From positions 1 through 12,631 of the forward strand of contig JAJFTY010000046.1 of NCBI GenBank assembly GCA_021372695.1: a DNA stretch of 12,631 nt, written 5' to 3'. Below the pieces are notes generated by a model. It did no database searches and was not told where the DNA came from. It was given only the letters and a program-made list of their open reading frames with translations. This document shows positions 7,131-12,631 of the stretch, one piece after another. Within the stretch, counting starts at the first letter, position 1. The number at the start of each line of letters is the position of its first letter. This stretch comes from Deltaproteobacteria bacterium. Lineage in GTDB: Bacteria > Desulfobacterota > Syntrophia > Syntrophales > UBA5619. A program made the translations under genes and the position numbers.

Positions 7131-8480
7131 ATGGAGTCGAAGGGTTCCGCCCTGACGATCCTGGTCGTCGACGATGAAGCCAACATCCGCAAGACGCTCT
7201 CCGTCTGTCTGGAAACGGAAGGGCACCGTGTAACCGCCGTGGGTAATCCCGAGGATGCCCTGGCCGAGGCCTCCCGCCGCTCTTTCGACGTCGCCTTCGT
7301 GGACCTGCGGCTTGGCGTGGCGAGCGGGCTCGACCTGATCCCCGCCCTCCTGAACACCTCCCCCTGGCTCCGGATCATCGTCATCACGGCCTACGCCTCG
7401 TTCGACACCGCCGTCGAAGCGGTGAAAAGGGGCGCGACCGACTACATCCCGAAACCTTTCACCCCGGCGCAGATCAAGCTTGCCGTGCACAAGGTTTTCG
7501 AGATGCGCTCTTTGGAGCAGAATGTGGCCTCCCTGCGGGAAGACCTGGGGCGCTCGCATCTCGAAGCGGATTTCTCCAGCGACAATCCCGCCATGAGGCG
7601 CGCCGTCAATCTGGCCCGCGAAACCGCCCCCTCGGACGCGACGCTGCTGCTGCGGGGGGAGAGCGGCACGGGCAAGGGGGTCCTGGCCCGTGCCATCCAC
7701 GGCTGGAGCGGCCGGGCCGGCCGGCCCTTCAGCGTCCTCTCCGGCCCCTCCCTGTCGCCCGAACTGCTGGAGAGCGAGCTCTTCGGCCACGCCAAAGGGG
7801 CCTTCACCGGCGCCGTCCGCGACAACCCCGGCCGGATCAGCGCCTGCGAGGGCGGAACCCTGCTTCTGGACGAGATCGGCGACCTGCCTTTGGCCCTCCA
7901 GCCGAAGCTTCTCCGGTTCGTGCAGGACAAGGAGTACGAGCGCCTGGGCGACTATGTGACGCGCCGGGCCGACGTCAGGATCATCGGGGCGACGAACATC
8001 GATCTGGAAAAGGCGATGCAGGAGGGCCGGTTCAGGGAGGACCTCTACTACCGGCTGAACGTCATTCAGATCGCCCTTCCCCCGCTCCGCGAGCGGCCGG
8101 AGGATCTGGCGGCCCTGGCCGAGCGCCTCGTGGTCTTTTTCGGCCGGAGCTGCCACCGGCCCGTGGCGGGCTTCACTGCGGAGGCTATCGACATCCTGAA
8201 AAATTACCATTGGCCCGGCAACGTCCGCGAGCTCCGGAACGTGATCGAACGGGCCGTCATCCTCTGCCGGGGGGAGAGAATCGACGTACGCGACCTTCCG
8301 GAGAATCTGCGCGCCGCGGACCGGTCGGTGCGGCTGGGCGACCCGCTCAGCCTGGACCGGATCGAGGAGGAGCACATCCGCCGGGTCCTGGCCGAGGCCC
8401 GCTCCCTCCAGGAGGCGGCAGACATCCTGGGCATCGACCAGGCCACCCTCTGGCGCCGCCGCAAACAGTACGGCATCTGA
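7131..8480 (+). CDS. sigma-54-dependent response regulator, AlgB/NtrC class
   Basis: 449 residues in three domains. The receiver domain (about 8-125) has acidic pocket D14/D15, phosphoacceptor D58, T86 and K108. The AAA+ ATPase (about 150-385) has Walker A GESGTGKG (176-183), sigma-54 contact loop GAFTGA (223-228) and Walker B LLLDEIG (D247/E248). A Fis-type helix-turn-helix lies near 420-445 (LQEAADILGIDQATLWRRRKQYG). Several stretches, including FTPAQIKLAV, AIHGWSGRAG and ALQPKLLRFVQDKEYER, resemble what I recall of Pseudomonas AlgB. A strong ribosome binding site (AAGGAGGT) precedes ATG 7131, and the gene follows kup by 15 nt. All key residues are present, so it should be phosphorylatable and able to open sigma-54 promoters. 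No partner kinase is in the window. The sigma-54 promoter of the downstream kdp operon is the obvious candidate target (inference). Confidence 0.95.
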   Translation: MESKGSALTILVVDDEANIRKTLSVCLETEGHRVTAVGNPEDALAEASRRSFDVAFVDLRLGVASGLDLIPALLNTSPWLRIIVITAYASFDTAVEAVKRGATDYIPKPFTPAQIKLAVHKVFEMRSLEQNVASLREDLGRSHLEADFSSDNPAMRRAVNLARETAPSDATLLLRGESGTGKGVLARAIHGWSGRAGRPFSVLSGPSLSPELLESELFGHAKGAFTGAVRDNPGRISACEGGTLLLDEIGDLPLALQPKLLRFVQDKEYERLGDYVTRRADVRIIGATNIDLEKAMQEGRFREDLYYRLNVIQIALPPLRERPEDLAALAERLVVFFGRSCHRPVAGFTAEAIDILKNYHWPGNVRELRNVIERAVILCRGERIDVRDLPENLRAADRSVRLGDPLSLDRIEEEHIRRVLAEARSLQEAADILGIDQATLWRRRKQYGI

Positions 8481-8503
8481 AGGTCGTTACGCCCGCCTGC
8501 CCC

Positions 8504-8532
8504 CGGTCAATCAGGGATGACCGATCGGTTTT
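8504..8532 (+). terminator. weak candidate terminator after the response regulator
   Basis: CGGTCA (8504-8509) pairs with TGACCG (8518-8523) around an 8-nt loop, followed by ATCGG and four T. The T-run is short and offset from the stem, so this is only a weak candidate. It lies between convergent genes, where a terminator is expected. Confidence 0.3.
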
Positions 8533-8587
8533 CTGGGAAGCTGTTAGTACCCTTTCCGATTGAAGATGATGGGGTCACAGCGCTTCG

Positions 8588-8926
8588 TCAAAGCAGGACC
8601 AGTTCGAGGCCCGCTTCCACCTTTTCGTAAAGGGGACGGGGCAAACGGCTGATTCGTTCGGTCAGAAACCGCTTGTCGATGGTGATGATCTGGGAAACAT
8701 TGGCCACCGAATCCCTGGGCAGCCCGGTGCTCTTCTTGGGCAGAAAAACATTCCCCGGCGCCTCGGCAAGATGCAGATTGCCGGTGATGACGACAACCAC
8801 GGTCGTTGCGATATTGCTCTCGTTGAAGGCGTCCTTTTGCACCACCAGGACCGGCCGGCGGAAACCCGGACCGGAGCCGGCGGGGTCGCCAAGGGACGCC
8901 CACCAGACCTCCCCGCGCTTCACCAC
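8588..8926 (-). CDS. mazF: MazF/PemK-type mRNA interferase toxin
   Basis: 112 residues from GTG at 8926, reading MVKRGEVWWASLGDP, the classic MazF start. A longer frame from ATG 8986 would add 20 Arg/Gly-rich residues and is less likely. Family features are GSGPGFRRPVLVVQKDAFN (17-35) with R23/R24 near the position of the catalytic Arg, the T48 catalytic-position threonine in VVVVITGN (43-50), and GLPRDSVANVSQIITIDK (68-85). MazF toxins are sequence-specific endoribonucleases that cut mRNA and stop growth until neutralised by their antitoxin. The start overlaps the antitoxin stop by 7 nt (or by GTGA if the second of two tandem GTG codons is used), and GAGGAG lies immediately upstream, so translation is coupled. 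The reading frame and key residues are intact. Confidence 0.92.
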   Translation of the reverse strand: MVKRGEVWWASLGDPAGSGPGFRRPVLVVQKDAFNESNIATTVVVVITGNLHLAEAPGNVFLPKKSTGLPRDSVANVSQIITIDKRFLTERISRLPRPLYEKVEAGLELVLL

Positions 8927-9165
8927 TCCTCCTCGGCGACGCTGGCAGACTGCATCGCGGCCAGGACGGGATCCACGCCCGGGCAACGATCCGCATGGAC
9001 TTCGTTCAATCTGGCCTTGATATCCTCTTTCCGGTAGCGGTTCAGATAGTCGGCAATAGCTTCCGTGTACAGCCGGCTCCGGCTCATCCCCATCCGTCTG
9101 GCGGCGTCCTCCGCATCCCGGTAGATGTCTTCCGGGATCGATATGGCGGTTTTAAGCGATCTCAT
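8920..9165 (-). CDS. mazE: MazE-type ribbon-helix-helix antitoxin
   Basis: 81 residues from ATG 9165: a ribbon-helix-helix N-terminal half (KTAISIPEDIYRDAEDAARR, then MSRSRLYTEAIADYL) and an acidic C-terminal tail (VDPVLAAMQSASVAEEEW) that should wrap the toxin. I prefer ATG 9165 over ATG 9180 because GAGGTG at 9178-9173 gives 7-nt spacing to 9165, and the predicted transcript begins only a few bases before 9180. It is the first gene of a two-gene operon with the toxin, whose start overlaps this stop. Such antitoxins bind their own promoter with the toxin as co-repressor, and an inverted repeat sits at the right place. Confidence 0.9.
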   Translation of the reverse strand: MRSLKTAISIPEDIYRDAEDAARRMGMSRSRLYTEAIADYLNRYRKEDIKARLNEVHADRCPGVDPVLAAMQSASVAEEEW

Positions 9166-9187
9166 ATTCGGGCACCTCATTTTGGCG

Positions 9188-9211
9188 CCAGTATAACTAA
9201 GGTTATACCGG
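9188..9211. promoter_or_regulatory. inverted-repeat operator overlapping the mazEF -10
   Basis: Arms CCAGTATAAC (9188-9197) and GTTATACCGG (9202-9211) are complementary at 9 of 10 positions around a 4-bp centre (TAAG). The repeat covers the whole -10 element and most of the spacer, so bound antitoxin or antitoxin-toxin complex would block RNA polymerase. The assignment to MazE is by position. Confidence 0.7.
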
Positions 9212-9218
9212 CTGTCAA
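9190..9218 (-). promoter_or_regulatory. mazEF promoter
   Basis: Read on the minus strand: TTGACA (9218-9213), a 17-bp spacer, then TATACT (9195-9190). The -35 is perfect and the -10 differs from TATAAT by one base. The predicted transcript start is near 9183, leaving an approximately 18-nt leader that carries GAGGTG before ATG 9165. An unrepressed promoter this strong fits a tightly autoregulated toxin-antitoxin pair. Confidence 0.8.
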
Positions 9219-9276
9219 GAGTTGTCCCCCTGCCTGTTCACGCCGTGCCGGACGAAGTTGAGCTGCTTGTTGATTC

Positions 9277-9321
9277 TTGCATTCTGCAACCCGCCGTGAT
9301 CGGGCTCTTGCGAACCGCAAG
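9277..9321. promoter_or_regulatory. tandem dyads, candidate upstream activating sites for the kdp sigma-54 promoter
   Basis: Two small palindromes share one pattern, TTGCR-N3-YGCAA. Site 1 is TTGCATTCTGCAA (9277-9289); site 2 is CTTGCGAACCGCAAG (9307-9321). Their centres (9283 and 9314) are 31 bp apart, close to three helical turns, so bound dimers would lie on the same face of the DNA. They lie about 95-130 bp upstream of the predicted start point, the normal distance for enhancer-binding proteins. The AlgB-like regulator at 7131-8480 is the natural candidate, but this is inference. Confidence 0.55.
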
Positions 9322-9340
9322 GGAGCATCCCCTTCCGTCC

Positions 9341-9370
9341 AAAAAAACACCTTCCATAATCAATAGGATA
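9341..9370 (+). promoter_or_regulatory. IHF-like site between the activating sites and the -24/-12 promoter
   Basis: An A7 tract (9341-9347) is followed by AATCAATAGGATA (9358-9370), which matches the IHF consensus WATCAA-N4-TTR at all but one defined position. An A-rich stretch upstream of the core is typical of strong IHF sites. Its position between the enhancer dyads and the promoter is where IHF bends DNA at many sigma-54 promoters. Short consensus matches can occur by chance. Confidence 0.4.
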
Positions 9371-9383
9371 CGAACGTCATCCC

Positions 9384-9399
9384 CGGCACGCTCCTTGCT
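9384..9399 (+). promoter_or_regulatory. sigma-54 (-24/-12) promoter of the kdp operon
   Basis: CGGCACGCTCCTTGCT matches TGGCACG-N4-TTGCW at every position but the first. The invariant GG (9385-9386) and GC (9397-9398) are exactly 10 bp apart. The predicted start is near 9410, about 14 nt before the first ATG (9424), with AGGAGG (9411-9416) just inside the transcript. No convincing sigma-70 promoter is seen in the same gap. Confidence 0.75.
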
Positions 9400-9423
9400 T
9401 TGAGGCTTGCAGGAGGAGAAATC

Positions 9424-9510
9424 ATGACCGCAGACCTGGTCTACATTTCGGTCGCCATCATTTTCTTCGGCCTCTGCATCGTCTTTGCAGCGGCCTGCGA
9501 GAGGCTTTGA
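9424..9510 (+). CDS. 28-residue membrane peptide, first gene of the kdp operon
   Basis: Reads MTADLVYISVAIIFFGLCIV followed by FAAACERL: one hydrophobic helix (about 5-24) and a short charged end (CERL). It is preceded by a strong AGGAGGAG ribosome binding site and ends 2 nt before kdpF. It is not KdpF itself, which comes next. I recall comparable tiny ORFs (…DLxY…FF…CERL) upstream of kdpF/kdpA in other bacteria, but I cannot verify this here. The shape suggests a single-span inner membrane peptide that could associate with the Kdp complex; function unknown. Placement, spacing and RBS make translation very likely despite the length. Confidence 0.75.
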   Translation: MTADLVYISVAIIFFGLCIVFAAACERL

Positions 9511-9512
9511 TC

Positions 9513-9596
9513 ATGTGGGAAACGGCGGTGGGCATCATCGCGGTCGGCCTGATCATCTATCTGCTGGCGGCCGTGGTCAGGCCCGATCGATTCTGA
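9513..9596 (+). CDS. kdpF: KdpF, small stabilising subunit of the K+-transporting ATPase
   Basis: 27 residues, one transmembrane helix: MWETAVGIIAVGLIIYLLAA, then VVRPDRF. The length, helix and the closing RP(D/E)(R/K)F match KdpF peptides, which bind and stabilise the KdpABC complex in the inner membrane. GAGAGG (9499-9504) gives 8-nt spacing to ATG 9513. It starts 2 nt after the preceding 28-codon gene and ends 11 nt before kdpA. Confidence 0.9.
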   Translation: MWETAVGIIAVGLIIYLLAAVVRPDRF

Positions 9597-9607
9597 GGCT
9601 ATGGACC

Positions 9608-11413
9608 ATGATGAACGATCCTTACGGATGGATGCAACTGGGCCTGTTCGTCGGCCTGCTGGCGCTTTTGACCAAACCGATGGGGCTCTACCTGATGCGG
9701 GTCCTCGACCCGGCGGGCCGGACCTTTCTCGATCCGGTGGTCAAACCCCTGGAGCGGCTCCTGTACCGGGTTCTGACCATCGATCCGGCCCGGGAACAGG
9801 GCTGGAGGCCCTATTGCACCTCCCTGCTTCTCTTCAGCCTGACGGGATTGCTCTTCACCTATGCGATCCTGCGCCTTCAGCACCTGCTGCCGCTCAACCC
9901 GCAGGGATTCGGCCCGCTGAGTCCCGACCTGGCCTTCAACACGGCGGCCAGTTTCACCACGAACACCAACTGGCAGAACTACGGCGGGGAGGCGACGCTT
10001 TCCTATTTTTCCCAGATGGTGGGGCTCGCCTTTCACAACTTCGTCTCGGCTGCAACGGGGATCGCGGTTGCGGCGGCCCTGACCAGGGGCATCGCCCGGC
10101 GGACCGCCACGACCATCGGGAATTTCTGGACCGACCTCGTGCGGGTGAACCTCTACCTGCTTTTGCCCCTCTGCCTCCTCTATGCTCTTTTCCTTATCTC
10201 CCAGGGGGCGATCCAGAATTTCAAACCCTATGAAACGGCGCGCCTGACCGAGCCCTACACGGTCCAGGTTCCGCAGCAGGACCGTCTCGGCAAACCGGTC
10301 ATGGATGCCGGCCGCCCCGTCGTGACGGAGAAAAAGGTGGAAACCCAGACCATCGCCCAGGGGCCGCTCGCCTCTCAGGCGGCGATCAAGATGCTGGGGA
10401 CCAACGGCGGCGGGTTCATGAACGCCAATGCCGCCCACCCCTACGAAAATCCGACGCCGCTTTCGAATTTCATCCAGATCCTCTCGATTTTCCTCATCCC
10501 TTCGGGGCTGACCTGGTACTTCGGACGCATGGTGGGGAACCGCCGCCATGGCTGGACCGTCTGGGGCGCGATGGCCGTCCTGTTCCTGGCCGGCGTCCTG
10601 ATCTGCTGGCAGGCCGAGGCGGTGGGGAATCCCCGCCTGACGGCGCTCGGCCTCGACCTGGCGGCCGGGAACATGGAGGGCAAGGAGGTTCGCTTCGGCA
10701 TCTTCGATTCCGCCCTCTTCGCGACGGTCACGACCGACGCCTCCTGCGGGGCGGTGAACGCCATGCACGACTCCTTCACCCCCCTGGGGGGGCTTGTTCC
10801 CCTGATCAACATCCAGCTGGGCGAGGTCGTCTTCGGCGGCGTCGGGGCGGGGCTCTACGGGATGCTGATCTTCGTGGTCCTGACCGTCTTTCTGGCGGGG
10901 CTGATGGTGGGGCGCACCCCCGAGTACCTGGGCAAGAAGGTCGAGGCCTACGATGTCAAGGTGAGTGTCCTGGCCGTCCTCATCCTGTGCATGGCCATCC
11001 TGGGGTTCGGGGCCTGGGCGGCCGTGAGCGCCTGGGGAAAGGCGGGGATCGCCAATGCCGGGCCGCACGGGCTCTCGGAACTCCTCTACGCCTATTCGTC
11101 CGGCGTGGGGAACAACGGGAGCGCCTTCGCGGGTTTCTCCGCCAACACCCCCTGGCTGAATACCACCCTGGGGCTGGCCATGCTCGTGGGCCGCTTCTTC
11201 GTGATCATCCCGGTTCTGGCCCTCGCGGGGAACCTAGCCGGGAAGAAGCAGGCGTCAGCGCACGCGGGAAGTTTTCCCGTCTCCGGGCCGACCTTCCTGA
11301 TCCTTCTGGTGGGGACCGTGCTGATCGTGGGGGCGCTGACCTTCCTGCCGGCCCTGGCCCTGGGGCCGATCGTGGAGCATTTCATCATGACGGGGTCGGG
11401 GACGCTGTACTGA
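9608..11413 (+). CDS. kdpA: KdpA, potassium-binding channel-like subunit
   Basis: 601 residues; E. coli KdpA has 557. It is the K+-selective, SKT-like pore subunit of the P-type ATPase KdpFABC. All four selectivity-filter regions are visible: TNTNWQNYGGE (from T118), TNGGGF (from T265), TTDASCGAVNAMHDS (from about T375) and GNNGSAFAGF (from about G501). The start is ATG 9608 with TGAGG nine bases upstream; the frame is open further upstream but that part overlaps kdpF and is not KdpA-like. The main size difference is an insert of roughly 35 residues around 210-250 (TVQVPQQDRLGKPVMDAGRP and beyond), in the external loop before GPLASQAAIKMLGTNGGGF; other bacterial KdpA proteins also carry a longer loop there. 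kdpB follows after 18 nt. Confidence 0.98.
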   Translation: MMNDPYGWMQLGLFVGLLALLTKPMGLYLMRVLDPAGRTFLDPVVKPLERLLYRVLTIDPAREQGWRPYCTSLLLFSLTGLLFTYAILRLQHLLPLNPQGFGPLSPDLAFNTAASFTTNTNWQNYGGEATLSYFSQMVGLAFHNFVSAATGIAVAAALTRGIARRTATTIGNFWTDLVRVNLYLLLPLCLLYALFLISQGAIQNFKPYETARLTEPYTVQVPQQDRLGKPVMDAGRPVVTEKKVETQTIAQGPLASQAAIKMLGTNGGGFMNANAAHPYENPTPLSNFIQILSIFLIPSGLTWYFGRMVGNRRHGWTVWGAMAVLFLAGVLICWQAEAVGNPRLTALGLDLAAGNMEGKEVRFGIFDSALFATVTTDASCGAVNAMHDSFTPLGGLVPLINIQLGEVVFGGVGAGLYGMLIFVVLTVFLAGLMVGRTPEYLGKKVEAYDVKVSVLAVLILCMAILGFGAWAAVSAWGKAGIANAGPHGLSELLYAYSSGVGNNGSAFAGFSANTPWLNTTLGLAMLVGRFFVIIPVLALAGNLAGKKQASAHAGSFPVSGPTFLILLVGTVLIVGALTFLPALALGPIVEHFIMTGSGTLY

Positions 11414-11431
11414 AATCCGAGGATATTTCCC

Positions 11432-12631
11432 ATGCCCGCTGAACACCATTCTCTCTTTGACCGCCGGATCGTCGCCCGGGCCGCCGCAGCATCGTTCGTG
11501 AAGCTGGACCCCCGCGGCATGGCCAAAAACCCCGTGATGTTCGTCACCGAGGTCGGCGCCCTGGTCACCACCGCAGGGCTCTTTCTCGGGACGCCGGGCG
11601 AACCGCTCGGCTTCGGAGTGCAGGTGACCGCCTGGCTCTGGTTCACGGTCCTCTTCGCCAATTTTGCGGAAGCGATGGCGGAAGGAAGGGGCAAGGCCCA
11701 GGCCGACGCCCTCCGCAAGTCCCGGACCCGGACCGTGGCCAACCGTCTGCTGGCCAACGGCGCCACGGAGCAGGTCCCGGCGGAGGCCCTCCGGAAAGGG
11801 GACGTCGTCATTGTCGTCGCCGGTGAGATCATCCCGGCGGACGGCGAGATCATCGAAGGGGTGGCCACGGTGGACGAATCGGCGATCACCGGGGAGTCCG
11901 CACCGGTGATCCGGGAGGCCGGGGGGGACCGGAGCGCGGTCACGGGCGGAACGCGGGTGCTCTCCGACCGGATCCGGGTCGCGGTGACGGCCGACCCGGG
12001 GGAGAGCTTCATGGACCGGATGATCGGCCTGGTGGAAGGGGCCAGCCGCCAGAAGACCCCGAACGAGATCGCGCTCACGATCCTGCTTTCGGCGCTCACG
12101 GTCATCTTCCTGACCGTCATCCTCACCCTGAAGTTCTTCGGGCTCTATTCGGGCATCGCCTTTTCCGTGACCGTGCTCGTCTCCCTGCTCGTCTGCCTCA
12201 TCCCCACGACGATCGGCGGGCTCCTCTCCGCGATCGGCATCGCCGGGATCGACCGCCTGGTGCAGAAGAACGTCATGGCCATGAGCGGCCGGGCCGTGGA
12301 GGCGGCAGGGGACGTGGACGTCCTCTTGCTCGACAAGACGGGAACGATCACCCTGGGCAACCGCCAGGCCGCGGAGTTCATCCCGGCCCCGGGGGTGAGC
12401 GTTCAGGAACTGGCCGACGCGGCGCAGCTTTCGTCGCTCGCGGACGAGACGCCGGAGGGCCGGAGCATCGTCGTTCTGGCCAAGCAGTACGGCCTCCGGG
12501 GGCGCCCGATTTCGGAGATGGCCCAGGCGAAATTCATCCCCTTCTCGGCCCACACCCGGATGAGCGGCGTCGATTTCGCCGGGCGGCGGATCCGCAAGGG
12601 CGCCCCTTCCGCCATCCGGGAGTTCACCGGC
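11432..12631 (+). CDS. kdpB: KdpB, P-type ATPase catalytic subunit (3' truncated by window edge)
   Basis: 400 codons are present of about 680. The start is ATG 11432 with GAGGA 8 nt upstream. KdpB hydrolyses ATP to drive K+ import through KdpA. Visible are the actuator-domain TGESAPV (T153-V159), the [15 protein letters not shown] membrane segment with the ion-pathway Pro-Thr-Thr, the phosphorylation motif [10 protein letters not shown] (D301), and the start of the nucleotide-binding domain ([17 protein letters not shown], then [15 protein letters not shown]). S156 of TGES corresponds to E. coli S162, whose phosphorylation inhibits the pump at high K+. The frame is intact to the last base; kdpC and any kdpDE genes would lie outside. 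Confidence 0.98.
   Translation, partial: MPAEHHSLFDRRIVARAAAASFVKLDPRGMAKNPVMFVTEVGALVTTAGLFLGTPGEPLGFGVQVTAWLWFTVLFANFAEAMAEGRGKAQADALRKSRTRTVANRLLANGATEQVPAEALRKGDVVIVVAGEIIPADGEIIEGVATVDESAITGESAPVIREAGGDRSAVTGGTRVLSDRIRVAVTADPGESFMDRMIGLVEGASRQKTPNEIALTILLSALTVIFLTVILTLKFFGLYSGIAFSVTVLVSLLVCLIPTTIGGLLSAIGIAGIDRLVQKNVMAMSGRAVEAAGDVDVLLLDKTGTITLGNRQAAEFIPAPGVSVQELADAAQLSSLADETPEGRSIVVLAKQYGLRGRPISEMAQAKFIPFSAHTRMSGVDFAGRRIRKGAPSAIREFTG

Noticed and set aside
8927..8986. Longer MazF starting at ATG 8986
   Set aside because: The added 20 residues are Arg/Gly-rich and lie inside the antitoxin gene; the GTG at 8926 gives the family-typical MVKRGEVWW start.
9219..9276. Small RNA or gene in the mazEF-kdp gap
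   Set aside because: No start codon with a ribosome binding site, no promoter and no hairpin with a T-run was found; the gap is explained by the two divergent control regions.
9485..9607. Upstream extension of the kdpA frame
   Set aside because: It overlaps the small membrane peptide and kdpF in another frame and its residues do not resemble KdpA; ATG 9608 has a ribosome binding site and gives a normal KdpA N-terminus.

Overview
This is a GC-rich window with dense operons and a codon bias that opens long false frames on both strands. Three things suggest an anaerobic proteobacterium of the Desulfobacterota (former Deltaproteobacteria, Syntrophales-like) type: an oxygen-sensitive glycyl radical enzyme with its activase, enhancer-type sigma-54 regulation, and intergenic palindromes of the 'VIPAKAGIQ' kind. 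The taxonomic placement is inference; no rRNA or marker gene is present.

Region 1 (1-4829) is a fermentative or catabolic cluster on the + strand. It holds the C-terminal part of a glycyl radical enzyme (GRE), its radical-SAM activase with two extra [4Fe-4S] clusters, a group III iron-type alcohol dehydrogenase coupled to the activase by an ATGA overlap, and a divergent SLC13/DASS anion transporter. The likely logic is that a polar substrate or anion crosses the membrane, the GRE cleaves or dehydrates it to an aldehyde, and the dehydrogenase reduces (or makes) that aldehyde. The substrate cannot be named from this fragment. Palindromic repeats lie on both sides of the transporter gene.

Region 2 (4830-8480) holds kup, a K+ uptake permease with a sigma-70-like promoter and a TTG start. 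It is followed 15 nt later by an AlgB/NtrC-class sigma-54 response regulator with an intact GAFTGA loop. No histidine kinase is seen.

Region 3 (8588-9218, - strand) is a MazEF-type toxin-antitoxin pair. It overlaps translationally and has a near-consensus promoter in which an inverted repeat covers the -10 element.

Region 4 (9277-12631) is the start of a kdp high-affinity K+ ATPase operon. It contains an unannotated-size 28-residue membrane peptide, kdpF (27 residues), kdpA, and the first 400 codons of kdpB, which runs off the end. Upstream there is a complete-looking sigma-54 enhancer promoter: two matching dyads 31 bp apart, an IHF-like site with an A-tract, and an almost perfect -24/-12 element. 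The strongest hypothesis in the window is therefore a potassium module in which the regulator co-transcribed with kup drives kdp through sigma-54, instead of the usual KdpDE system.
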